The notes under the pieces: model-generated | Database searches by the model: none | Told to the model about the DNA's origin: nothing | Seen by the model: only the letters and a program-made list of their open reading frames with translations | Shown: in pieces, positions 6,428 through 13,180 of the stretch | Numbering within the stretch: position 1 is the stretch's first letter | Layout: each line of letters starts with the position of its first letter | DNA from: an uncultured Rikenellaceae bacterium | Lineage (GTDB): Bacteria > Bacteroidota > Bacteroidia > Bacteroidales > Rikenellaceae | Length of the DNA stretch: 13,345 bases | Direction: 5' to 3' | Assembly: GCA_947054185.1 (NCBI GenBank) | Contig: CAMRVW010000048.1 | Location: 1-13,345, forward strand | Made by a program: the position numbers and the translations under genes

Positions 6428-8617
6428 CTAATTACCCATTTCGCTGAGGAACTTGATGCGCACAAGTCGTATCTCCTCTTCGGTATAATCGCCGCCGAGC
6501 TCCTCTGCGGCCGCCTCGACCGAGTCGCTCTCGGCCTCCTCTTTGAAATAGTCGTATATGTCGTCGCGCTTGTCTTCGTCGACCACCATGTCTATATAAT
6601 AATCGATATTGAGACGTGTACCCGAGTTTACTATCGCCTCTATCTCGGTGATAAGTTCGTCCATGCTCATGCCCTTGGCGTCGGCGATATCCTCGAACTC
6701 CATCTTGCGGTCTATGGCCTGTATGATGAACACCTTGTTGCCGCTCTTGTTGACCACGCTCTTGACCACCATATCTTGCGGACGCTCTATATCGTGCTCA
6801 TCGACATACTTGGCTATCAGGCTTATGAACTCGGCGCCGAACTTCTGGGCCTTGCCCGCACCCACCCCGGTGATGTTGTGCATCTCCTCCATGGTGATGG
6901 GATATTGGGTGGCCATATCCTCGAGCGACGGGTCTTGGAATATGACAAAAGGCGGCAGCCCTATCCTTTTGGAGAGATTCTTGCGCAACTCTTTGAGCAT
7001 GACCAGCAACACCTCGTCGGCAGCACCGCCCGACCTCGGCGACAAGGCGGCAATGGCATCATCGTCGCCCACCTCTTCATATTCGCAATCGCGCGACACC
7101 ATAAAGGGGGTCGGGTTTTCGATATAACGGCGACCGCTCTCCGAGATGGCCAGAAGACCGTAATTTTCAATGTCTTTGTCGATAAACCCGGTCACGACGC
7201 CGTTGCGTATGACGGTGTTCCAATAGACGGCATCTTCATGCTGCCCCTTGCCGAAAAACGGGCTCTTGTGGTGGTTATATGACTTGACAAGAGCGCTCTT
7301 CTTGCCCGTCAGTATGTTGACGATATGGTCGGCCTTGAACTTGTCGCCTATCTGGCAAAGTATCTCCAAAACGGTGGTTATGCTCTGCGAGGCATCTTCG
7401 GTGGCCTTGGGGTTGAGGCAGTTATCGCAGTTACCGCAATTTTCGCCCTCATATTTCTCTCCGAAATAGTGAAGCAGCATCTTGCGTCGGCAGTTGGACG
7501 ACTCGGCGTAAGAGACCGTCTCCATGAGCAACAGCTTGCCTATCTCCTGCTCGGCCACAGGCTTGCCCTGCATGAACTTCTCGAGCTTCTGTATGTCTTT
7601 ATAGCTGTAAAAGGCGATACAGCGACCCTCGCCGCCGTCACGTCCTGCACGACCCGTCTCCTGATAATAGCCTTCGAGACTTTTGGGTATGTCATAATGA
7701 ATGACATAACGCACGTCCGGCTTGTCTATGCCCATGCCGAAAGCGATGGTGGCCACTATCACATCCACCTCCTCCATCAGGAACTTGTCCTGATTTTCGG
7801 CCCTTGTGGCGGCATCCATGCCCGCATGGTAAGGAAGCGCGCTTATGCCGTTGACCTTGAGCAGATCGGCGATTGCCTCGACCTTCTTGCGGCTGAGGCA
7901 ATATATGATGCCCGACTTGCCCGGGTTTTGCTTTATGAACTTTATCAGCTCCTTGGAGGCGTTGACCTTGGAGCGCACCTCATAATAGAGGTTGGGACGG
8001 TTGAACGACGACTTGAACACCTTGGCATTCATCATGCCGAGGTTTTTCTGTATGTCTAACTGCACCTTGGGCGTGGCCGTGGCCGTAAGGGTAATGATGG
8101 GGGCGGGGCATATATCGGCTATGATGGGACGTATGCGCCTGTATTCGGGCCTGAAATCGTGACCCCATTCGCTGATGCAGTGGGCCTCGTCTATGGCATA
8201 GAACGATATCTTGACGTTGCGCAGAAAGGCTATGTTCTCCTCTTTTGTGAGCGACTCGGGGGCGAAATAGAGCAGTTTGGTCTTGCCCGAGAGCACATCT
8301 TCACGCACCTTGGCAACGGCCGACTTGTTGAGCGACGAGTTGAGGAAATGAGCCACACCCTCCTGCATGCTGAAGGTGCGCATGGCGTCCACCTGATTTT
8401 TCATCAGCGCTATGAGGGGAGAGATGATGATGGCCACACCGTCCATAAGAAGGGCCGGCAGCTGGTAACAAAGCGACTTGCCGCCGCCGGTGGGCATCAA
8501 TACGAAAGTGTCGCCCCCGTTCATCAGGTTGGTGATGATCTCTTCCTGATTACCCTTGAACGATGAAAACCCGAAGTGGCTCTTGAGTTTTTCCAATAAG
8601 GTGCTATTATTTGCCAT
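6428..8617 (-). CDS. recQ: ATP-dependent DNA helicase RecQ
   Basis: A 3'-5' SF2 DNA helicase in recombination and fork repair, 729 residues, longer than E. coli RecQ (about 610). Helicase motifs: NQEEII (23-28), Walker A MPTGGGKS (41-48), SPLIALMKNQV (66-76), DEAH (143-146) with the RecQ aromatic-rich loop HCISEWGHDFRPEY after it, TATAT (178-182), and motif VI QETGRAGRDG (319-328). The zinc cysteines are C376, C394, C397 and C400, then a winged-helix region to about 510. An HRDC domain spans about 533-607 (GVGAGKAQKFG inside). A further 120 residues follow, with a helix-turn-helix-like part (FEDIADAKGMSMDELI) and an acidic helix, as in other Bacteroidetes RecQ proteins. It is the first gene of the minus-strand operon and divergent from kdsD. 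Confidence 0.96.
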   Translation of the reverse strand: MANNSTLLEKLKSHFGFSSFKGNQEEIITNLMNGGDTFVLMPTGGGKSLCYQLPALLMDGVAIIISPLIALMKNQVDAMRTFSMQEGVAHFLNSSLNKSAVAKVREDVLSGKTKLLYFAPESLTKEENIAFLRNVKISFYAIDEAHCISEWGHDFRPEYRRIRPIIADICPAPIITLTATATPKVQLDIQKNLGMMNAKVFKSSFNRPNLYYEVRSKVNASKELIKFIKQNPGKSGIIYCLSRKKVEAIADLLKVNGISALPYHAGMDAATRAENQDKFLMEEVDVIVATIAFGMGIDKPDVRYVIHYDIPKSLEGYYQETGRAGRDGGEGRCIAFYSYKDIQKLEKFMQGKPVAEQEIGKLLLMETVSYAESSNCRRKMLLHYFGEKYEGENCGNCDNCLNPKATEDASQSITTVLEILCQIGDKFKADHIVNILTGKKSALVKSYNHHKSPFFGKGQHEDAVYWNTVIRNGVVTGFIDKDIENYGLLAISESGRRYIENPTPFMVSRDCEYEEVGDDDAIAALSPRSGGAADEVLLVMLKELRKNLSKRIGLPPFVIFQDPSLEDMATQYPITMEEMHNITGVGAGKAQKFGAEFISLIAKYVDEHDIERPQDMVVKSVVNKSGNKVFIIQAIDRKMEFEDIADAKGMSMDELITEIEAIVNSGTRLNIDYYIDMVVDEDKRDDIYDYFKEEAESDSVEAAAEELGGDYTEEEIRLVRIKFLSEMGN

Positions 8618-8686
8618 TGTGCTAACGCTTTCTTTATTAAACCATTACCATAACAGTGCATCAAAAACGGCCGCACTTACGATAGA

Positions 8687-8718
8687 TAAAGGTAATAAAA
8701 AAATCGAGAAACAGCCAA
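8687..8718 (-). promoter_or_regulatory. Putative recQ promoter
   Basis: On the minus strand, TTGG (8718-8715) is followed after 20 nt by TACCTTTA (8694-8687), one base off TAnnTTTG. The leader to recQ would be about 63 nt. Its -33 end overlaps the place where the kdsD -33 box should lie. Confidence 0.4.
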
Positions 8719-8735
8719 CGTATATCAAAAAACTT

Positions 8736-8743
8736 TACCTTTG
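8736..8743 (+). promoter_or_regulatory. -7 box of the kdsD promoter
   Basis: TACCTTTG is an exact TAnnTTTG match. Transcription would start near 8750, about 10 nt before the GTG start, so the message would be almost leaderless. No good -33 TTTG is seen 19-21 nt upstream. Confidence 0.5.
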
Positions 8744-8759
8744 CAAAAAACATTTTCAC

Positions 8760-9740
8760 GTGAACAAGCAGCAGATAAAAGAGTTTGCGCGCGGTGTGAT
8801 ATCCACCGAGGCGGAAGCGGTGGCACGTCTGGTCGACTTTGTCGACGACCGTTTTGCCGACATCGCATTATCGATAACGGCCTCTGACCGCGGACGCATA
8901 ATAGTTACCGGCATAGGCAAGAGCGCCATAATAGGCATGAAGATTGTCGCCACACTCAACTCGACCGGTTCGCCTGCCGTTTTCATGCACGCCGCCGACG
9001 CCATACACGGCGACTTGGGCGTGATACAGAATTACGACACCATAATATGTATATCCAAAAGCGGCAACACCCCCGAGATAAAGGTGCTCATTCCGCTGAT
9101 AAGGAGCCTTGGCAAGGGCAATGTCATCATAGGCATGGTGAGCTCGCAAGACTCGTTTCTGGCCTCGGCGTCTGACTATGTGATAAACACCAACGTGACC
9201 AAAGAGGCCTGCCCCAACAATCTGGCTCCCACATCGAGCACCACGGCGCAGCTGGTGATGGGCGACGCCCTGGCCATGACCCTCCTTAAGATGCGCGGTT
9301 TCTCGGCGGCCGACTTTGCCAAGGTGCACCCCGGGGGAGCGTTGGGCAAGCGGCTGTATGTGAGGGTGGAAGATCTGCTGGCCTCGCATGCCCAGGCCCC
9401 GAGCGTGACGGAAGACGCATCCATAGACAAGGTGATAATAGAGATATCGTCGAAGATGGTGGGCGCAACGGCCGTGGTGGACGCCTCGGGAGCTCTCGTG
9501 GGAGTGATAACCGACGGCGACCTAAGACGAATGCTTCAGCGCAAGGCCGACATATCGAGCCTCACCGCCTCTGACATAATGACCCGATCACCCAAAAGCA
9601 TCGCCCGCGAAGAGCTTGCCGTAAAGGCATTCGCCATAATGGAAGAGAAAAAGATAACCCAGCTGCTCGTGTTGGACAACGACGGCAAATATTGCGGCAT
9701 TGTGCATATACACGACATTCTCAGAGAGGGCGTGGTTTAG
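8760..9740 (+). CDS. kdsD: D-arabinose-5-phosphate isomerase, KpsF/GutQ family
   Basis: This interconverts D-ribulose 5-phosphate and D-arabinose 5-phosphate, the first step towards KDO for lipid A-core. From the GTG at 8760 it is 326 residues, against 328 in E. coli KdsD. The SIS domain covers about 40-175: GIGKSA (51-56), HAADAIHGDLG (77-87) and SKSGNTPEI (99-107). Residues K54, E106, E149 and H190 fall where the catalytic K59, E111, E152 and H193 of E. coli KdsD do. HPGGALGKRL follows at 190-199. Two CBS repeats fill about 204-265 and 272-326. The frame is open upstream to 8556, but that part overlaps recQ antisense and the promoter, and there is no ATG, so GTG was chosen. KdsD and GutQ cannot be separated here. 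Confidence 0.93.
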   Translation: MNKQQIKEFARGVISTEAEAVARLVDFVDDRFADIALSITASDRGRIIVTGIGKSAIIGMKIVATLNSTGSPAVFMHAADAIHGDLGVIQNYDTIICISKSGNTPEIKVLIPLIRSLGKGNVIIGMVSSQDSFLASASDYVINTNVTKEACPNNLAPTSSTTAQLVMGDALAMTLLKMRGFSAADFAKVHPGGALGKRLYVRVEDLLASHAQAPSVTEDASIDKVIIEISSKMVGATAVVDASGALVGVITDGDLRRMLQRKADISSLTASDIMTRSPKSIAREELAVKAFAIMEEKKITQLLVLDNDGKYCGIVHIHDILREGVV

Positions 9741-9767
9741 CCATCTTTGAGAGTGTTGGATTTGCAA

Positions 9768-10000
9768 GGCGGTTTAGGGGAATGATTTCCGCTTAAGTGG
9801 CTTTAGGGGGAATGCTTTTTTTGATGAATGGTTCCGCTTAGGGCTTAGGAGGTGTTTATGATATATCGGATTTAGCTTTGCCGTGGGCGGTTTAGTGGCG
9901 TGGTTGCCGCTTAGGGACTTTGGGAAGATGCTTTTCTGACTAATGGTTCCGCCTAAGGCTTTAGTGCCGTTCAGATTATTGCCGTTTAGGCTTATGGAAA
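9768..10000. repeat. Degenerate ~118-bp tandem duplication
   Basis: GGCGGTTTAG begins at 9768 and again at 9886. From each point about 85 nt align with roughly three quarters identity and few gaps, sharing CCGCTTA, ATGCTTTT and AATGGTTCCGC in the same order. Within each unit TTTAGG/CTTAGG words recur, suggesting an older, shorter period. The minus strand stays open for about 80 codons across it, but the product is low-complexity and unrecognised, so this is taken as non-coding. It lies between the kdsD stop and the gldE promoter. Confidence 0.65.
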
Positions 10001-10054
10001 TACTCATTGGAAGCATGACTCCCCCGCCCCGACGCGAAATTTCACCGCCGTTTT

Positions 10055-10086
10055 CTTGCTAAATAGTCGCAATCTTGCTATTTTTG
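10055..10086 (+). promoter_or_regulatory. Putative gldE promoter
   Basis: TTGC (10056-10059) and TATTTTTG (10079-10086) are separated by 19 nt, a good match to the Bacteroidetes TTTG...TAnnTTTG pattern. Transcription would start near 10093. This places the earlier in-frame TTG codons at 10075 and 10084 upstream of the message and so outside the gene. Confidence 0.55.
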
Positions 10087-10113
10087 CAGGGCATAACCAT
10101 TTTTGAGACTGTC

Positions 10114-11403
10114 TTGAGCCTTTTAGCCATATCTTTCATAACGCCCTCACTGACACTGCTGTGGTGGGTGCTTTTATTGATTCTGTTCTTGATATTGTCG
10201 GCGAGTGTGTCGGCATCGGAAGCCGCCTTTTTTTCGTTGGGTCCGGGAGAGATAGACGGACTGAAAAAGAGAGGCAACATGGTATCGGGAGTGGCATTGA
10301 AACTGCTCGACAGAGAAGACTATCTGCTATCCACCATACTGATAGTCAACAACCTGGTCAACATTGCGGCGGTGCTAATAGCCAACAGCATAATAAACCA
10401 GACCATCGATTTCGGCGACAGCGCCATATTGCAGTTTCTGATCAAAACGGTAATCGTCACATTCATACTGCTGCTCTTCGGCGAGATAATGCCCAAGATA
10501 GTTGGCACAGACCGTCCCATGTGGGTGGTAAGGCTCATGGCCCGCCCGCTGAACGTCATCCAACGCATTTTCAGGCCCTTCTCGTACATACTCATCAACT
10601 CAAGCTCGCATCTGAGCGAGATGGCGGCATCAAAGCGTGGCGCCCTCTCGATAGACGAGCTGTCGGAGGCCGTGGAGATAACAAAGGTGGAGACCGCCGA
10701 AGACAGACGCATGCTCAACGGCATACTCAACTTCGTGGGCACCGAGGTGTCGGAGATAATGCGCCACAGGGTGGACGTGGTTGCTCTCGACAGCGAGTCG
10801 TCACCCGACAATGTCATGCAGACGATAATAAAGTCGGGATTCTCGCGCATACCGGTATATGAAGAAAAGCTCGACAACATCATAGGTGTGCTCTATGTCA
10901 AAGACATGATAGAACACATGGACGACGGCAAGGATTTCGACTGGCTCTCGATATTGCGCAAGCCTTACTTCGTGCCCGAACACAAGAAGATAAACGACCT
11001 TTTGGCCGAGTTTCAAAGCGAACAGATACACTTCGCCGTGGTGGTCGACGAGTATGGCTCGACACAAGGAGTGGTGTCGCTCGAGGATATTCTGGAGGAG
11101 ATTGTCGGCGAGATATCGGACGAAAGCGACTTTGACAACATCAATTACAAGAAGATAAACGACGACACATACGATTTCGACGGCAAAACCAGCCTCAGCG
11201 ACTTTTGTAAAGTAATGCTCATAGACGAGGATATGCTTGAAGGGGTGCGGGGCGAATCGGAGTCCATTGCCGGACTCATGCTTGAGATAAAACGCGACTT
11301 TCTCAAAACCGGAGACAGCATAGACATTGAGTCTCTGCATCTTACGGTCATGTCGCAAAACCAGCACAAAATAGAGACTGTGCGTGTGGAACGCAAACGA
11401 TGA
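10114..11403 (+). CDS. gldE: GldE-type membrane protein (CNNM/HlyC-CorC family)
   Basis: A hemolysin-C/CorC-like inner-membrane protein, annotated GldE in Bacteroidetes. It was named from gliding mutants but is also present in non-gliding species, where its role (possibly cation transport) is unclear. From the TTG at 10114 it has 429 residues. Hydrophobic segments at about 15-33, 70-93, 103-125 and perhaps 137-160 make up the CNNM/DUF21 domain, with SASEAAFFSL after the first and LFGEIMPK at the end of the third. CBS repeats span about 213-335 with FSRIPVYEE and the signature VVVDEYGSTQGVVSLEDI. The CorC C-terminal domain fills 345-429. The first ATG is far inside (after 54 residues), so a TTG or another rare start is needed; 10114 follows the promoter by 20 nt. 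Four nt separate it from the next gene. Confidence 0.9.
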   Translation: MSLLAISFITPSLTLLWWVLLLILFLILSASVSASEAAFFSLGPGEIDGLKKRGNMVSGVALKLLDREDYLLSTILIVNNLVNIAAVLIANSIINQTIDFGDSAILQFLIKTVIVTFILLLFGEIMPKIVGTDRPMWVVRLMARPLNVIQRIFRPFSYILINSSSHLSEMAASKRGALSIDELSEAVEITKVETAEDRRMLNGILNFVGTEVSEIMRHRVDVVALDSESSPDNVMQTIIKSGFSRIPVYEEKLDNIIGVLYVKDMIEHMDDGKDFDWLSILRKPYFVPEHKKINDLLAEFQSEQIHFAVVVDEYGSTQGVVSLEDILEEIVGEISDESDFDNINYKKINDDTYDFDGKTSLSDFCKVMLIDEDMLEGVRGESESIAGLMLEIKRDFLKTGDSIDIESLHLTVMSQNQHKIETVRVERKR

Positions 11404-11407
11404 GGCC

Positions 11408-12160
11408 ATGGCTCTGATATTCGGGCGATATGGCTATGATGACGCCTCCTTGGCCGACATACTCGCACAGGACTGCGGGAGGGATGGCTCTTTGAGCTTT
11501 TTTGTGGCGGGCTCGGGGAACTTTCCGGTAAGTGAGGCTCTTTCGGGTCCAGGGGCTTTTGCCGATGCTTCGGGCGGAGGGTTCATGCCGGTACGTCCGC
11601 CGGCAGAGATGCGATGCGGGTTGTGGGTATGGCGTTCCGACGAGCCGATAGAGCATCTCAAGCGGCTGGCCCGACTAACCGATGCCGAAGAGGAGCGATA
11701 CGACAGCATAACATCACAGTCACGACGCCGCGAATATCTTACAGTAAGAGCATTGATATCCACCGTATTAGGCAAAAGGATATCTTACCACCCGTCAAAA
11801 GCACCATTCATAACGGACGACGACCGATTCATATCCATATCGCACACCGGCCAATGGGTGGTTGCAGCCCTCGACACCAAACCGACGGGCGTCGACACCG
11901 AATACCTGTCGCGCGATGTTTCACGGGTAAGTCATCGCATATTCTCTCCGCGCGAGATGTCGCTCACAGAAAACCCGACAGTGTTGTGGTGTGCCAAAGA
12001 GGCCGCATACAAAGCCTATGGCATGGAGGGCACGGATTTCTTGCACGACATAACGGTCACTGACATTGCAGGCAACCGCATATTTGTCGACATATTATCG
12101 CGACACATCACGCTCATGCACTTCACGTTGGGCGAGCTTATGATTGTCGTATGCGAATAA
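11408..12160 (+). CDS. 4'-phosphopantetheinyl transferase
   Basis: This transfers phosphopantetheine from CoA to a serine of an acyl or peptidyl carrier protein. The 250-residue product has the Sfp-type signature: GVDTE (161-165, metal-binding D163) and WCAKEAAYKA (194-203 with K197, E198, K202), plus ISISHTGQW (143-151) and the conserved RRREYLTVRALI (107-118). The ATG at 11408 starts 4 nt after the gldE stop, implying coupled translation; an upstream in-frame GTG at 11384 lies inside gldE. The pairing with gldE is common in Bacteroidetes. Residues about 20-66 are an oddly glycine-, serine- and alanine-rich stretch before the family's usual WxW-like beginning (CGLWVW, 70-75), so either an insertion is present or the true start is a later Met (60 or 68). 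Confidence 0.92.
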   Translation: MALIFGRYGYDDASLADILAQDCGRDGSLSFFVAGSGNFPVSEALSGPGAFADASGGGFMPVRPPAEMRCGLWVWRSDEPIEHLKRLARLTDAEEERYDSITSQSRRREYLTVRALISTVLGKRISYHPSKAPFITDDDRFISISHTGQWVVAALDTKPTGVDTEYLSRDVSRVSHRIFSPREMSLTENPTVLWCAKEAAYKAYGMEGTDFLHDITVTDIAGNRIFVDILSRHITLMHFTLGELMIVVCE

Positions 12161-12237
12161 CGGCGGCATCTCTGTTTTTGAGGGTGGCATGGGGTTGGAT
12201 TCAGGAGGGCTTTTGCGCCGCATGGTCCCTCGCCGCA
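12161..12237. other. Gene-free stretch after the phosphopantetheinyl transferase
   Basis: No gene or clear terminator is seen. The sequence is GC-rich and leads directly into the 15-bp repeat. Confidence 0.4.
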
Positions 12238-12342
12238 GGCATTTGACGCGACATTGCTTTGGCTTCGCAGTTTTTTGCTCGCAGACTTCTGGCTCGTCAG
12301 TTTTTGCACCGCAGGGGTTTTGTTGGGCAGTGTTTTGTTGGG
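12238..12342. repeat. Seven degenerate 15-bp tandem units
   Basis: Exact 15-bp phasing runs from 12238 to 12342. Plus-strand examples are CAGTTTTTTGCTCGC (12268), CAGTTTTTGCACCGC (12298), AGGGGTTTTGTTGGG (12313) and CAGTGTTTTGTTGGG (12328). The two rightmost units share TTTTGTTGGG; the others drift. The minus strand stays open in two frames and would give degenerate pentapeptides such as PNKTL, PNKTP, AVQKL, TSQKS and ASKKL. No start, domain or neighbouring signal supports a real protein. Confidence 0.7.
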
Positions 12343-12362
12343 ACAGATTCCCACCCCGCAAG

Positions 12363-12380
12363 GCTTTGCTCCGGCAGAGC
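12363..12380. other. Hairpin in the worn leftmost unit
   Basis: GCTTTGC-TCCG-GCAGAGC forms a 7-bp stem (one G-U) with a tetraloop. It lies within a wider region that can pair CCCACCCCGC (12349) with GCGGTGGG (12415). Confidence 0.5.
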
Positions 12381-12659
12381 GGCCGAGGCACGAGGCCTGG
12401 GGGGCCGCACCTCGCGGTGGGCAGAAAATCTCCCAATAGAGGCCCGCAACCCAGCTAAGTAATTATATATCTGTAATTTAAGTTCCGCTATTAAGCGCAT
12501 CACCTTGCCACCGCAGGCTCGGCCCAAAGATCCGACAGGCCAAAGTGCCGCCCGTATTTGTCGCACACCACACCCGAACGTCATCACGCCCCCGACCTCC
12601 ACGCCGATGCGGCCGACCTGGCACCGCAGTCTGAGAGGAACGAACACCGCACACATTCC

Positions 12660-12762
12660 TTAGGGCCTCGGCATAACGAAGTGACGCCGTAAGCCTATTC
12701 CTTGTAAACGGGCTGAGGAACGAGGCCCGAGCGGCCCGGAGCCTCCCCAAACGGAGGGCCGC
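12660..12762. repeat. Conserved core, copy 1 of the 322-bp array
   Basis: It begins TTAGGGCCTCGGCATAACGA and ends in the hairpin CCTCC-CCAAAC-GGAGG and CCGC. Its first 53 nt are identical to copy 2. CGGCAT...ACGCCG inside the core can pair over six bases around an AACGAAGTG-type loop. Confidence 0.8.
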
Positions 12763-12910
12763 AAAACCGCAAAGTAATATATAGTGCAGTGAGTTAGGGA
12801 CAGTGGTGAAGTTCATTACTTTCACCCTTGCCCTCCGCAGGCCCCGTGACGCTCTCCATCATGCCAAAATCACATTCACCACTTTCTCGACCTCGAATCC
12901 GCGCCCATGA

Positions 12911-12929
12911 GGCCGACCTGCGGTCGGCC
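12911..12929. other. Perfect 8-bp palindromic hairpin between cores
   Basis: GGCCGACC-TGC-GGTCGGCC. The corresponding place in the preceding unit (12611) keeps only GGCCGACCTG and lacks the other arm, so the hairpin is specific to this unit. Confidence 0.65.
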
Positions 12930-12980
12930 CACCATTCCCGGCAGGCGCGGTCTGAGTGAAACGAAACCGCAACCTATTCT

Positions 12981-13084
12981 TTAGGGCCTCGGCATAACGA
13001 AGTGACGCCGTAAGCCTATTCCTTGTAAACGGGACGAGGCAACGAGGCCCGAGCGGCCCGGAGCCTCCCCTAACGGAGGGCCGC
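12981..13084. repeat. Conserved core, copy 2 of the 322-bp array
   Basis: Matches copy 1 exactly over 12981-13033 and with one mismatch over 13041-13084; only a short piece between (GACGAGGC against GCTGAGG) differs. Its hairpin is CCTCC-CCTAAC-GGAGG. Confidence 0.8.
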
Positions 13085-13180
13085 ATCCCGCAGAGCAATA
13101 TATACCGCAGTGAATTAATCCCGCTAACCCCGCACATCACCTTCCTGCCTTGCCCTCCGCAGGCTCCGTGACGCTCTTCA

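Noticed and set aside
9774..10016. Minus-strand open frame of 80 codons in the kdsD-gldE gap
   Set aside because: Low-complexity, lysine- and proline-rich product explained by the 118-bp duplication; no promoter or ribosome site.
12478..12825. Minus-strand open frame of 115 codons across array copy 1
   Set aside because: It shares a 53-nt identical core with the next frame, but the flanking shared nucleotides are read in another frame. The product is arginine-rich with no domain; taken as a by-product of GC-rich repeat DNA.
12911..12929. Terminal inverted repeat of an insertion sequence
   Set aside because: It is a local hairpin with a 3-nt loop; no transposase and no matching distant arm were found.
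12859..13140. Minus-strand open frame of 93 codons across array copy 2
   Set aside because: Same argument as for copy 1; nucleotide conservation is not protein conservation. No start signal.
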